Shown piece after piece: positions 33,964 through 42,696 of a stretch of 64,000 nucleotides of DNA. A program made the position numbers and the translations under genes. Source of the stretch: Anaerolineales bacterium (GTDB lineage Bacteria; Chloroflexota; Anaerolineae; Anaerolineales; Villigracilaceae); assembly GCA_020634895.1 (NCBI GenBank), contig JACKAV010000006.1, positions 1 to 64,000 on the forward strand, given 5' to 3'. Every line of letters starts with the position of its first letter. Position 1 is the stretch's first letter. The notes beneath the pieces are model-generated. The model ran no database searches and had not been told where the DNA came from. It worked only from the letters and a program-made list of their open reading frames with translations.

Positions 33964-35520
33964 ATGGACGATATTGCTTTATTGCGAGAGTACGAACCTG
34001 TTCTGCGCTTTGCAAAAAGCGAACGTTTTTTTCCCATGGCTGTAGAGCCATATCTTGAAAAGTGCTCGCTCTTTCCAAGCGGACCTGCCGGGACGGCTGA
34101 GTTGTTCGGTCATTTGAATGAACCGTTGATCGGCAAGATCGGCATGTTGAACAGCCATGAATATTTTTTACGGTTCGTGAACATACCATTAAACGATTTC
34201 GATGCATGGGTCTGGTGGGGAGTTGGTACAGTTCTCGGGCTGGTGGCAGGTTGGTTCACACTTGGCATGGCAGGGTTGGATATTGTTATTGGATTATCAC
34301 TTGCGGCGGCTCTTGTTCTTTTTATGTTGGTTTCTCCCATTCGGCTGCGGATCATCCCGGCAATGCTCGCGGTTCTTTTTTTTCTTGTGTTGGGTATCGC
34401 GCCAATCTGGCTGTTCTTCAAACCCATGCAGGGAGTCAGCATTGCGGTTGAATACTTTATCCTGCTGCCCATTTACCTTTTGCTGCTTTTCTATCTTTTA
34501 ATGCGGACATTGAAGTTCATGATCGAAAGAATCCTGCCGGAAGGTCCCGGCTTGGTGATGGATATGCTTTCGCAATCGACTGAAAAGATCGCACAGCAAG
34601 CCGGTTTGTTATACGCGGATATATTAAGAAAACATCGTCAACCTGTGTATTACGGACGCGTCCTGCGTGAGACTGGTCCTGAAGGAGATCGCTGGACGAT
34701 TTTGCAATATCATTTTTTCTATGCCTTCAATGACTGGCGGCTGGCTGCAAACGGCTTCAACCACCATGAAGGTGATTGGGAGATGGTGGCGGTCTACCTC
34801 AAGAATGATGCTCCCTACGCGGTTTTGCTTTCCCAGCATGGCGCAGGCAATATCGGGTTATGGGATGAAATGATCAAGGCGAAGGACAAAGATGGAAACG
34901 AGACCACGCATCCGATAGTCTATGCGGCGCTGGGTTCGCATGCCAATTACAGCGCACCGGATGTGATCCGTTCGCCTTCGATGTACAGCCCGGGGACAAC
35001 ACAACGCTTCCTCTTTTGGTTCGACGGCTGGATTCACTACCTGTTCCTGTTGTTTAACCCAAGCCAAAAGGCGCGTCACATTGCGCTGGAGGAAATGCGC
35101 TTGAAAAGCCGCCAGTTGTTTTCGGAGCATATCTTCGACGACCTGCGCGATGAAATGGACCATTACATTATCAGCCTCCCAATGGAGATCGCCACGGGAG
35201 ATGGACTTCGGGTGGGTTACCAGGGCGGGAATTCCAAAGAGCCGCGCTTGCGGTCTTCCAGTTATTTGAAACGGGAAATGTCCGATAGACGGGTATCTCT
35301 TCCGCCCATCAGGGAGTGGGAGTGTATCCTCTTGAATTCCGAGCCGGGATGGGTACAATATAAAGGATTGTGGGGCGTCAAAAGCATTTTGGGCGAAGAA
35401 TCAGGACCTCCCGGTCCCAAATGGGACAGGCCCAAACGGGAGACATCAGGTGTAAGTGAGCGTGTGCGCTGGGGTAAGCCGATGGATTGGCTTGCTGAAT
35501 TGGAAAACCATAAACATTAG
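33964..35520 (+). CDS. Vps62-like domain membrane protein
   Basis: A 518-aa protein. Residues 1-75 are soluble, about 80-185 carry four hydrophobic helices, and the rest is a large soluble domain containing NHHEGDWEMVAVYL and YAALGSHANYSAPD. These blocks are typical of Vps62/DUF946-type proteins, whose biochemical role is unclear. A C-terminal region is rich in Arg, Pro and Gly. ATG 33964 is chosen because the upstream frame (from 33925) lies in the galK start region. It is followed 21 bases later by a membrane protein gene. Confidence 0.7.
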   Translation: MDDIALLREYEPVLRFAKSERFFPMAVEPYLEKCSLFPSGPAGTAELFGHLNEPLIGKIGMLNSHEYFLRFVNIPLNDFDAWVWWGVGTVLGLVAGWFTLGMAGLDIVIGLSLAAALVLFMLVSPIRLRIIPAMLAVLFFLVLGIAPIWLFFKPMQGVSIAVEYFILLPIYLLLLFYLLMRTLKFMIERILPEGPGLVMDMLSQSTEKIAQQAGLLYADILRKHRQPVYYGRVLRETGPEGDRWTILQYHFFYAFNDWRLAANGFNHHEGDWEMVAVYLKNDAPYAVLLSQHGAGNIGLWDEMIKAKDKDGNETTHPIVYAALGSHANYSAPDVIRSPSMYSPGTTQRFLFWFDGWIHYLFLLFNPSQKARHIALEEMRLKSRQLFSEHIFDDLRDEMDHYIISLPMEIATGDGLRVGYQGGNSKEPRLRSSSYLKREMSDRRVSLPPIREWECILLNSEPGWVQYKGLWGVKSILGEESGPPGPKWDRPKRETSGVSERVRWGKPMDWLAELENHKH

Positions 35521-35541
35521 TGCAGTTCAAAGGAGAGTGAT

Positions 35542-36453
35542 ATGTCGATTTCGCAGGCACTTGAAGTGGTTATTGGCTTGATATTTATCTATTATGTTTT
35601 GGGATCGATGGTTTCCCTGATGACGCAATGGATCAATGAAGCGTTCGAGACGCGCGGTCGTTCGCTCGAGAAACATTTGATGAAGATCGTCGGCGATAAA
35701 CAGGTGGGTGATTTTGTGAAACTGCCCCAACTTGAGGCGTTGCGTCCGATACGGTATAAGAACTTATTCAGCTTTATTACTTCATCGACCGAGCCGAAGA
35801 AACTTGAGAAAGTCCCTGCGGCTACTTTGGTGGATTCCTATTTCGACTTTGTAGGGTTGTCCGCTACAAAGGAATTCAAGCTGGATGAGTTAAAAGAGGC
35901 GATCAACTCTTTTCCGGACTCGGAAGGAAAACAGGCGATCCTCAAATGGGTCGACCAGGGCGTGACAAACGTCGAAGATCTGCGCAAACGCACCTTTACG
36001 TATTTCTCGGGTCTGATGGACCAGGCTGGCGCGACGTTCAAGTCAAACGCGCGCAGTTTCGTTATCATGCTCTCTATTTTTCTTACATTGCTGCTTGGCA
36101 CTGATAGTATTCAGCTTGCCCAAACCTTATGGACAAATGCCGGTGTGCGGGCGCTCGCTGTTGCACAGGCGGAGATGGCTGTACAGCAGCAGGACGGATC
36201 AAATGCGAATGTGGATGACCTTGTTCAACAGCTCATTGATCTGAATATCGTGCGGATCGGCTGGTGGCAGGCGGATCTTCCCGAAACTGGTTCTTCACCC
36301 AAGGACTGGGGAACTTTTGTCGTGTTGAAAATCCTCGGCTTGGGGTTGACCATGGTCGCGGTCTCGCAAGGTTCGTCCTTCTGGTATGACGTGTTGAAGA
36401 AGATTGTCACTCCCAGCGGCGGGGGCGGTGGGGGAGGCGAAGCAAAGGGATAG
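35542..36453 (+). CDS. Membrane protein with poly-glycine tail
   Basis: A 303-aa protein with an N-terminal helix (about 7-29), a cytoplasmic helical region (30-165), a second helix (about 172-190), another soluble part and a final hydrophobic segment near 255-285 containing SQGSSFWYDVLKKIV. It resembles an uncharacterised bacterial membrane family with a xGxxFWYDxLxK ending. It ends SGGGGGGGEAKG; the run of glycine codons (GGC GGG GGC GGT GGG GGA GGC) is varied, so it is not simple slippage. AAAGGAGAG precedes the start, and it is probably in one operon with the Vps62-like gene. Confidence 0.65.
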   Translation: MSISQALEVVIGLIFIYYVLGSMVSLMTQWINEAFETRGRSLEKHLMKIVGDKQVGDFVKLPQLEALRPIRYKNLFSFITSSTEPKKLEKVPAATLVDSYFDFVGLSATKEFKLDELKEAINSFPDSEGKQAILKWVDQGVTNVEDLRKRTFTYFSGLMDQAGATFKSNARSFVIMLSIFLTLLLGTDSIQLAQTLWTNAGVRALAVAQAEMAVQQQDGSNANVDDLVQQLIDLNIVRIGWWQADLPETGSSPKDWGTFVVLKILGLGLTMVAVSQGSSFWYDVLKKIVTPSGGGGGGGEAKG

Positions 36454-36456
36454 AAT

Positions 36457-36493
36457 CAAAAACTCCGAGGTGATAAGCCTCGGAGTTTTTTGT
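36457..36493. terminator. Bidirectional terminator
   Basis: AAAAACTCCGAGG/CCTCGGAGTTTTT with a 7-base loop separates the poly-Gly protein gene from the convergent methyltransferase gene. Confidence 0.92.
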
Positions 36494-37491
36494 TATTGAG
36501 AAGACCATCTTGCGTAGACTGCCTGTGAGAGCAATCGGTCCGCGCTTTTTTCGCGGGTGACCAGTTCGCCGCTGTCGAGCGTACCTTTGTGTTTCTTCAT
36601 CATCTCATCCACCGCCTGTGCAACATGGATGGCGGAGGCACGCACGGCATAGACGGTTACGATCACAAAGAGTGGATGATCGCTCAGACATTGGCGGATT
36701 TCATCCAGCAGGTTTGGCAGGGACTTGTACACCTCCCAAACTTCGCCCTTCGGTCCGCGCCCGAACTTGGGCGGGTCGAGGATGACGCCGTCGTATTTGA
36801 CGCCGCGCTTTACCTCGCGTTGGACGTATTTGAGCGCATCTTCCACGATCCAGCGGATGGGTCTATCGCTCAAGCCGGAGAGTTCCTGATTTTCACGCGC
36901 CCAACTCACTGATTTCTTCGAAGCGTCCACATGAGTGACGGATGCTCCGGCTGCGGCTGCGGCGAGGGTCGCCAAGCCGGTGTAGCCGAAGAGATTCAAA
37001 ACATTCGGGCGGGAGTCCAACGACTCCCGTCGTTGGTCCTCAAAAGTCGGGAGACTTTTGGCTCCGTTGATGGTATCCGCCATAAAGTCCCAGTGAGCCG
37101 CGACTTCGGGGAAAACGCCGAGGTGACGACCGGGAGTTGTCATCACAGAGAATTTTAAGTCCCTCATCCCCAACCCTTCTCCCGATGGAGAAGGGAGTTC
37201 CCTCTCCCTTTGGGTGAGGTCAGGTAGGGGATAACTCATTACCCATTGCTCATCCACTTTCTTCTTTAATTGCCAGTGCCCGCCGCTTTCTTCACCGGTG
37301 GGGATGAAAACGCCGTGAGCGTTGTCCCATTCGGATTTGGGCAGGGCGCGGCTCCACATCGCCTGTGATTCGGGGCGTGCGAAGGTGTATTTTCCGAAAC
37401 GTTCGAGTTTTAGACCGTCTCCGGAATCGAGTAATTCATAATCTTGCCAGTGATCGGCTTCAAGTAGGGTGAAAGTAGGCAAATTTCTCAT
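36493..37491 (-). CDS. RlmI-like SAM-dependent RNA methyltransferase carrying in-frame repeats
   Basis: A 332-aa class I methyltransferase. It has VLNLFGYTGLATLAAAAAG (SAM loop), VTHVDASKKSVSWARENQ, and the ILDPPKFGRG catalytic motif (DPPxxG), as in RlmI/RlmK-like 23S rRNA methyltransferases. The N-terminal 90 residues are shorter than an RlmI PUA domain. Two segments look inserted: RERELPSPSGEGLGMRD (about residues 93-110, from 37161-37228) and KSLPTFEDQRRESLDSR (about 145-162, from 37005-37061). Each is encoded by a palindromic repeat and keeps the frame. The gene is divergent from the dcw cluster. Confidence 0.82.
   Translation of the reverse strand: MRNLPTFTLLEADHWQDYELLDSGDGLKLERFGKYTFARPESQAMWSRALPKSEWDNAHGVFIPTGEESGGHWQLKKKVDEQWVMSYPLPDLTQRERELPSPSGEGLGMRDLKFSVMTTPGRHLGVFPEVAAHWDFMADTINGAKSLPTFEDQRRESLDSRPNVLNLFGYTGLATLAAAAAGASVTHVDASKKSVSWARENQELSGLSDRPIRWIVEDALKYVQREVKRGVKYDGVILDPPKFGRGPKGEVWEVYKSLPNLLDEIRQCLSDHPLFVIVTVYAVRASAIHVAQAVDEMMKKHKGTLDSGELVTREKSADRLLSQAVYARWSSQ
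37005..37061. repeat. Compound palindromic element inside the methyltransferase gene
   Basis: Three inverted repeats are packed together: GGGAGTC/GACTCCC (37011-37028), CCAACGA/TCGTTGG (37017-37036) and CAAAAGTC/GACTTTTG (37041-37060). The encoded peptide falls between the catalytic-domain start and its SAM loop, where relatives have only a short link. Confidence 0.7.
37161..37228. repeat. C-rich dispersed repeat inside the methyltransferase gene
   Basis: CCCTCATCCCCAACCCTTCT, then CCCGATGGAGAAGGGAG and a CCCTCTCCC...GGGTGAGG hairpin. The first part matches the reverse complement of positions 1-24 with few differences. Confidence 0.7.
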
Positions 37492-37522
37492 AAAAATGCA
37501 AGGCTAATCATCATCCTGCCAC

Positions 37523-37550
37523 TTGATTTTTACCCTTGAAAGGGTATAAT
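37523..37550 (+). promoter_or_regulatory. mraZ (dcw cluster) promoter
   Basis: TTGATT (37523-37528) and a perfect TATAAT (37545-37550) are 16 bases apart. Transcription would start near 37557, giving an 80-base leader that contains the MraZ-like boxes and a GC hairpin (about 37590-37606). Confidence 0.75.
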
Positions 37551-37587
37551 GTGGTAAGAACTAGAAAAAAGTGGTAGAAAGTGGTAG
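37551..37587 (+). promoter_or_regulatory. Predicted MraZ operator boxes
   Basis: GTGGTA occurs at 37551, 37571 and 37581, all in a 10-bp phase; the last two are in the exact repeat AAAGTGGTAG-AAAGTGGTAG (37568-37587). MraZ is known to bind tandem repeats of this kind (AAAGTG-type in Mollicutes, TGGG-type in E. coli) upstream of its own operon. The boxes overlap the expected transcription start, which fits repression. Confidence 0.7.
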
Positions 37588-37635
37588 AGCGCCGGGCGTC
37601 CCGGCGTTCACGTGTTAAAAGGAATAGTAGCACAA

Positions 37636-38091
37636 ATGTTCTTAGGACAGTTCCAGCACAACCTCGATGATAAGGGTCGCCTGATGATTCCGGCGCGCTT
37701 CCGTGAGTTGCTGGAAGGCGGCGCCTACATCACACAGGGTTTTGACAAATGCCTCATGGTACTGACTGAGGAATATTTCAAACAGGTCTATGAGCGCATC
37801 GAAGCCATGAACCTTGCCGACCCGACTGCCCGTCTCCTGCGCCGCTTGATCCTTGCCAATGCGTATCAGGTCGAGCCGGATAAGGTCGGGCGCATTGTTG
37901 TTCCGCAGAACCTGCGCACTTTCCTTGGCGTTACGAGCGGTGAGTTGATCGTGGCAGGGCAGGGCGACTACTTTGAAGTGTGGATGCCCACAACCTGGAG
38001 TGAGCAGATGGCTCTGCTTCAGGATGCCGAAGCCAACAACGCCCGTTTCTCAACGCTCGATCTTTCCAAAACGAATTCCGCGTCTTCATAA
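37636..38091 (+). CDS. mraZ: Transcriptional regulator MraZ
   Basis: A 151-aa protein with two SpoVT-AbrB half-sites (FQHNLDDKGRLMIPARF and VEPDKVGRIVVPQNLR), the duplicated MraZ domain. It controls the dcw operon by binding repeats upstream of its own gene, here visible at 37551-37587. The ATG at 37636 (MFLGQFQHN) matches the conserved MraZ start; an in-frame GTG at 37612 is possible. The C-terminal tail (DLSKTNSASS) extends beyond the usual end by a few residues. It is followed after 8 bases by rsmH. Confidence 0.93.
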   Translation: MFLGQFQHNLDDKGRLMIPARFRELLEGGAYITQGFDKCLMVLTEEYFKQVYERIEAMNLADPTARLLRRLILANAYQVEPDKVGRIVVPQNLRTFLGVTSGELIVAGQGDYFEVWMPTTWSEQMALLQDAEANNARFSTLDLSKTNSASS

Positions 38092-38099
38092 CGGTTGTT

Positions 38100-39017
38100 A
38101 TGACTGCGCATAAACCTGTACTTTACCAAGAGATTATACACGCTCTGCAACCCCGCAACGGCGGGCGATATGTGGATGGCACCCTGGGCGCGGGCGGACA
38201 CGCTCGCGGCGTCCTGGAGGCTTGCGCGCCAGATGGACAACTTCTCGGTCTCGATGTGGACCCGAACGCGCTGGCGATTGCTCGTGAGACCTTGGCTCCT
38301 TACGAGGGTCGCGTTCATCTCGCGCAAGCCTCCCATATCACTCTCAGTGAGCAGCTTGCTTCATTGGAGTGGGATGCCATCGACGGCATTGTCCTCGATC
38401 TCGGCGCTTCGTCCATGCAGTTCGATAACGCCGAGCGCGGCTTCTCCTTTATGCAGGATGGTCCGCTGGACATGCGCTTTGGTCCGCATGTGACCATGAG
38501 CGCTGCCGACATCATCAACACCTACGACGAAAAAGAATTGGCGGACATCATCTTCAAATACGGCGAAGACCGGGATGCGCGCAAGATCGCCCGCGCAATC
38601 GTCAACAGCCGACCGCTTCATACGACCCGCGAGCTGGTCGCTGTTATCGAGAAAGCGAGTCCACGCCGCGGCGACAAGATCCACCCCGCCACGCAGACTT
38701 TCCAGGCGCTGCGTATCGTCGTCAACGAAGAATTAGCCGCAGTGGAGATAACGCTTCCGCAGGCAGTAGCAGCCCTAAAGTCCGGAGGAAGATGCGCGGT
38801 GATTTCCTTCCACTCGTTGGAAGACCGCATCGTCAAGGACTATTTCAGGGAGCAGAGCAAGGATCTCGTCAATCCGCCTTACGAACGGATCTATGAAGTG
38901 GAACGTAAGGCTGTTGTGAAGTTAGTGAATAAGAAGCCAATACTGCCGACCGAGGAAGAGATGCGAGAAAACCCCCGCGCGCGCAGTGCAAAACTTAGAG
39001 TTGTAGAGAAGTTATAG
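38100..39017 (+). CDS. rsmH: 16S rRNA (cytosine-1402-N4)-methyltransferase
   Basis: A 305-aa enzyme that N4-methylates C1402 in the 16S rRNA decoding centre. HKPVLYQEIIHAL, VDGTLGAGGHARGVLE (SAM loop), LDLGASSMQFD and the C-terminal ISFHSLEDRIVK block are classic RsmH (MraW). Position 2 in the dcw cluster after mraZ is universal. No anomalies. A GC-rich palindrome follows directly after the stop. Confidence 0.95.
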   Translation: MTAHKPVLYQEIIHALQPRNGGRYVDGTLGAGGHARGVLEACAPDGQLLGLDVDPNALAIARETLAPYEGRVHLAQASHITLSEQLASLEWDAIDGIVLDLGASSMQFDNAERGFSFMQDGPLDMRFGPHVTMSAADIINTYDEKELADIIFKYGEDRDARKIARAIVNSRPLHTTRELVAVIEKASPRRGDKIHPATQTFQALRIVVNEELAAVEITLPQAVAALKSGGRCAVISFHSLEDRIVKDYFREQSKDLVNPPYERIYEVERKAVVKLVNKKPILPTEEEMRENPRARSAKLRVVEKL

Positions 39018-39035
39018 GGGCGGGTCTTCCCGCCC
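39018..39035. repeat. GC-rich palindrome between rsmH and ftsL
   Basis: GGGCGGG-TCTT-CCCGCCC begins at the base after the rsmH stop codon. It resembles the element inside the APH-like gene (13515-13536). No T-tract, so it is unlikely to terminate; it may modulate expression of downstream genes. Confidence 0.7.
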
Positions 39036-39051
39036 ATGAGAGAGAAGCATC

Positions 39052-39531
39052 GTGAACATACCGAACGTCAACTTTCCGAATGTCAACCACCTGATCCATG
39101 CCTATCGGGTTGCTCCGTGGCGCGTGCAGCGTCAATGGATCGGGAACGCTTTGCTTGCGGTGGTTGTGTTCGCGATGGTTGCCGCTCTTTATTTAAATGT
39201 GACTTCGCGCACCGCCATTGCCGGGCGCGAAATTCAAGACCTTACAGATGCCATTGCGTCCAGCCAGCAGGTGAGCAGTGATATGCAAACGCAGCTTGCT
39301 TCTTTAACCTCGGCTTCTGCAATGGAGAAACGCGCGCGCGAAATGGGCTTTCGCCCGGTGCAGCCGGAAGAGTTGGAATATCTGGTTGTGCCCGGTTATG
39401 TCGCTCCGGAAGCCGTTGACCTTTCCTCGACCATCCAGCCTCAATTAAATGCATTGACCATCCCGCCCGAATACAATCAATCCCTTTTGGATTGGATGGA
39501 TGAGCGCCTTGTCTCGCGGAGCATCCAATGA
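39052..39531 (+). CDS. ftsL: FtsL/DivIC-like septum protein
   Basis: A 159-aa bitopic protein. After a cytoplasmic N-terminus of about 36 residues comes one membrane helix (about 37-56), a coiled-coil-prone stretch (IQDLTDAIASSQQVSSDMQ) and EKRAREMGFRPVQPEELEYL, the LGM-like block of FtsL/DivIC proteins. The C-terminal 45 residues are extra compared with short FtsL proteins. Position between rsmH and ftsI defines it. GTG start, weak ribosome site; the 3' end overlaps ftsI by ATGA. Confidence 0.8.
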   Translation: MNIPNVNFPNVNHLIHAYRVAPWRVQRQWIGNALLAVVVFAMVAALYLNVTSRTAIAGREIQDLTDAIASSQQVSSDMQTQLASLTSASAMEKRAREMGFRPVQPEELEYLVVPGYVAPEAVDLSSTIQPQLNALTIPPEYNQSLLDWMDERLVSRSIQ

Positions 39532-41276
39532 GACAGCAGTATGCGCGGCGAAGCCGGGTGTTGGCGGGCGCGCTTGCCTTGTTTGCGCTTGCCATCGTCG
39601 TGCAGATGACGCGCATCCAGAACAGCCCCGAAGCGGATGTGTTCCGCCAGGAGTCTGAGAATTACGCCTACGAATGGCGGACGTTCTATCCCAACCGCGG
39701 CGAGATCTACGACCGTAATGGACGGCTGCTGGCTGGCGAGAAGATCGTCTATGAGATCGGCGTTGACCTGACCGTGATGACCGATGCGCACGCCATTTCT
39801 TACGCAGTAGCCGACGCCCTCAACCTTGACTATAACCAATTAATGGAAGTCATCCAAAATCCGCCCGAAGGTATCTCGTATATCGTTCTCGCGGATTATG
39901 TCGATGCTTCAGAGGCGTTGTATTTGCAGGATTTGAAGAAGGCATTGAACGATCAGGCTCCCGAAGGTTCGGTGGGCGGTCTGACCGGACTTCAGTTCAA
40001 ATCGCATCCGCAGCGCAGTTATCCTGAAAACGCTCTTGGCTCCAATATTCTTGGTTTCGTCAACCGCGAAGGGAAGGGCTACTTCGGCGTTGAAGAGAAA
40101 TACGATTCGTTGCTGGCTGGAAATCCCGTTACGGTACTTGTCCCAACCGACCCGAACAAGGCATTTGAAATTCCACATGCACCCGATGGCACGACTCTGA
40201 TCCTTTCGATCAACCGTGATCTGCAAGCCGCCGCGGAGGATATTCTCGATACGGCATTGGGAACATACGGCGCGCGTGACGGTGTTATTGCCGTCATGGA
40301 CCCGCAAAGCGGAGAGTTGCTTGCAATCGCCGTCTCCCGCCGCATGGACTTGAATCAGTTTTGGAATTACGGCGCGGTGTACGACAGCGCCACCGAATTC
40401 AACCCCGTCATCTCGAAGACGTATGAGCCGGGTTCGGTCATCAAGATATTGACGATGGCTGCCGCGCTCGACAGTAACACCGTCACCCCTGAAACGACAT
40501 ATCTCGACACCGGCTCGGTTTTGATCGGCGGCGTCACCATCGAAAACTGGGACAAGAATCCCTGGGGCATACAGAACATGGTCGGCTGTTTGCAGCACTC
40601 GCTCAATGTCTGTATGGTGCATCTGTCCACGCAGATGGGCGCAACTACTTTCTATAACTATTTCGATGCTTTTGGCTTCGGTCACCTCACCGGCGTAGAC
40701 CTGGCTTGGGAAGCCCCCGGCAGGCTCAAGGTCCCGGGTGACGAGGATTGGTATCCGGTTGACCTTGGTACCAATGCTTTCGGTCAGGGCGTTGCAGTCA
40801 CACCGATCCAAATGATGGCGGCTGCTTCATCGGTTGCAAACCACGGACGCATGGTCATCCCGCATGTTCTATATGCAATGGTGCGCGATGGTCGTCAATA
40901 CCAGGTGCCTGAGCAGTTCGGCGCCACACCCATATCCACCCAAACGGCTGACACGCTTAATAATATGCTTGCCGTTTCACTTGAAGATGAATCATCCCTC
41001 GCACTTGTTCCGGGATACCGCGTGGCTGGCAAGACTGGTACCGCGCAGATTCCCGTCAATGGAATCTACGACAGCGAACAGACCAATACTTCCTTCATCG
41101 GTTGGGGACCGGTGGATGACCCGCAGTTCATGATCTACGTCTGGCTCGAACGCCCCACAGAATCACCCTGGGGTTCCGAAACCGCCGCGCCCGTCTTCTC
41201 GGAAATGGCGCAGCGCACCGCCGTCCTCCTCAACATCCCTCCCGATTGGGTTCGGCAGAAACTCGTCTCGAAATAA
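39528..41276 (+). CDS. ftsI: Division-specific transpeptidase FtsI (class B PBP)
   Basis: A 582-aa class B penicillin-binding protein. It has one N-terminal helix (about 12-29), a PBP dimerisation domain with NRGEIYDRNGRLLA, and the transpeptidase domain with SVIK (SxxK, Ser near 303), SLN near 357 and KTGT near 501; all three catalytic motifs are intact. No PASTA repeats at the C-terminus. It cross-links septal peptidoglycan with FtsW. It overlaps ftsL by 4 bases and precedes murF by 1 base. murE, usually next, is missing. Confidence 0.92.
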   Translation: MRQQYARRSRVLAGALALFALAIVVQMTRIQNSPEADVFRQESENYAYEWRTFYPNRGEIYDRNGRLLAGEKIVYEIGVDLTVMTDAHAISYAVADALNLDYNQLMEVIQNPPEGISYIVLADYVDASEALYLQDLKKALNDQAPEGSVGGLTGLQFKSHPQRSYPENALGSNILGFVNREGKGYFGVEEKYDSLLAGNPVTVLVPTDPNKAFEIPHAPDGTTLILSINRDLQAAAEDILDTALGTYGARDGVIAVMDPQSGELLAIAVSRRMDLNQFWNYGAVYDSATEFNPVISKTYEPGSVIKILTMAAALDSNTVTPETTYLDTGSVLIGGVTIENWDKNPWGIQNMVGCLQHSLNVCMVHLSTQMGATTFYNYFDAFGFGHLTGVDLAWEAPGRLKVPGDEDWYPVDLGTNAFGQGVAVTPIQMMAAASSVANHGRMVIPHVLYAMVRDGRQYQVPEQFGATPISTQTADTLNNMLAVSLEDESSLALVPGYRVAGKTGTAQIPVNGIYDSEQTNTSFIGWGPVDDPQFMIYVWLERPTESPWGSETAAPVFSEMAQRTAVLLNIPPDWVRQKLVSK

Positions 41277-41277
41277 T

Positions 41278-42696
41278 ATGCTGACACTAGCAGACATTCT
41301 TGAAGCCCTGACCTCGGTTCGCCCGTCGAACGCCTCCACCATCGTCACCGAAGGCGTCATCGACTCGCGTCAGGTGATTCCCGGCTCGCTCTTTATAGCG
41401 ATTCCCGGCGAAAAAGCGGACGGGCATGACTATATTGAAGATGCCTTTCGCAGGGGGGCTTCTTTTGCTTTAATCCAACGAGACGTAAACGCCTCGCACC
41501 CGACCCTTGATCTGCGTGCCGGTCTATCGGTTGAATCTACTCTGAAGTTTGATGTGCCCCTCATTCTCCGCGTGGACAATACAACTTCCGCCCTGCAGCA
41601 GATCGCGCGTTTTTGGCGCCGCAAACTGCCGAACCTGCGCGTGGTCGGCATCACTGGCAGCGTTGGAAAATCCACCACCAAAGAGATGGTGGCAGAGGTT
41701 CTTAGCACTCGTTACCGCACGCTCAAAAGCCCGGGTAACTTGAACAACGAGCTTGGACTCCCGCTCACCATTCTGCGACTCAGCTCCGGCTATGAAAGAG
41801 CCGTCCTCGAAATGGGATTCTACGTACCGGGCGAGATCCAATTCCTTTGCGATATTGCCCAGCCGCATATTGGAGTCGTCTCCAATGTGGGGACGGTCCA
41901 CGCCGAACGCGCCGGTTCGCAGGAAGCCATCTTCCGCGGAAAGAGCGAATTACCGCAATCCCTGCCTCAAGATGGAGTCGCGATTTTGAACTTCGATGAT
42001 CCCTGGGTCCGCAAAATGGAAGAAAAGACCAAGGCGCGCGTTTTCTTCTACGGGCTTTCTCCCGAGGCGCATCTATGGGCAGACCAAATCGAAGGCTTGG
42101 GCTTGGACGGCATCCGCTTCCGCATGCACTACAAAAAAGAAACGCTGCACATGCGCATCCCCATGATCGGACGTCATTCCATCCATACGGCGTTGCGCGC
42201 CGCGGCAGTCGGATTGAACGATAACCTTTCGTGGCAGGAGATTCTTGAAGGGCTTTCGCAGGGACACGCCCAGCTTCGCCTCGTCGCTGCCCAAAGCCGC
42301 ACCGGAGCTTTGATCCTCGACGACACATATAACGCCGCGCCTGAATCCATGCTGGCAGCTTTGAATCTGCTGGATGAATTGGACGGACGCAAGATCGCCG
42401 TGTTGGGCGACATGCTCGAACTGGGTCCCTATGAACGACAGGGACATGAAATGGTCGGCATGCGTGCGGCACAGGTGGCGAAGGTGCTGATCACCCTCGG
42501 CACACGCGGACATATGATCGCGGATGCCGCCCGCCGCGCAGGCATGCGGTCTTCCATGGTACAGGAATTCGAAGAGATCGATCCCATTGTGGATTGGCTG
42601 ACAAAAAACCTGACATCGAACGATGCTGTTTTGATCAAAGGTTCCCACGGCTTGCGAATGGATCGCATCACAGCTGCATTGGAGGTTGGTTCGTGA
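41278..42696 (+). CDS. murF: UDP-MurNAc-tripeptide--D-Ala-D-Ala ligase
   Basis: A 472-aa Mur ligase that adds D-Ala-D-Ala to UDP-MurNAc-tripeptide. It has an N-terminal domain with GSLFIAIPGEKADGHDYI, the P-loop GITGSVGKSTTKEMV (the KST form typical of MurF), GNLNNELGLPLT (a MurF hallmark) and a C-terminal YNAAPESMLAAL (typical DxYNANP-like block). Length as expected. It overlaps mraY by GTGA. Confidence 0.93.
   Translation: MLTLADILEALTSVRPSNASTIVTEGVIDSRQVIPGSLFIAIPGEKADGHDYIEDAFRRGASFALIQRDVNASHPTLDLRAGLSVESTLKFDVPLILRVDNTTSALQQIARFWRRKLPNLRVVGITGSVGKSTTKEMVAEVLSTRYRTLKSPGNLNNELGLPLTILRLSSGYERAVLEMGFYVPGEIQFLCDIAQPHIGVVSNVGTVHAERAGSQEAIFRGKSELPQSLPQDGVAILNFDDPWVRKMEEKTKARVFFYGLSPEAHLWADQIEGLGLDGIRFRMHYKKETLHMRIPMIGRHSIHTALRAAAVGLNDNLSWQEILEGLSQGHAQLRLVAAQSRTGALILDDTYNAAPESMLAALNLLDELDGRKIAVLGDMLELGPYERQGHEMVGMRAAQVAKVLITLGTRGHMIADAARRAGMRSSMVQEFEEIDPIVDWLTKNLTSNDAVLIKGSHGLRMDRITAALEVGS

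Noticed and set aside
36410..36452. The poly-glycine end as a slippage or sequencing artefact
   Set aside because: The glycine codons are mixed (GGC, GGG, GGT, GGA) and the frame continues to EAKG and a stop followed by a proper terminator, so the tail looks genuine.
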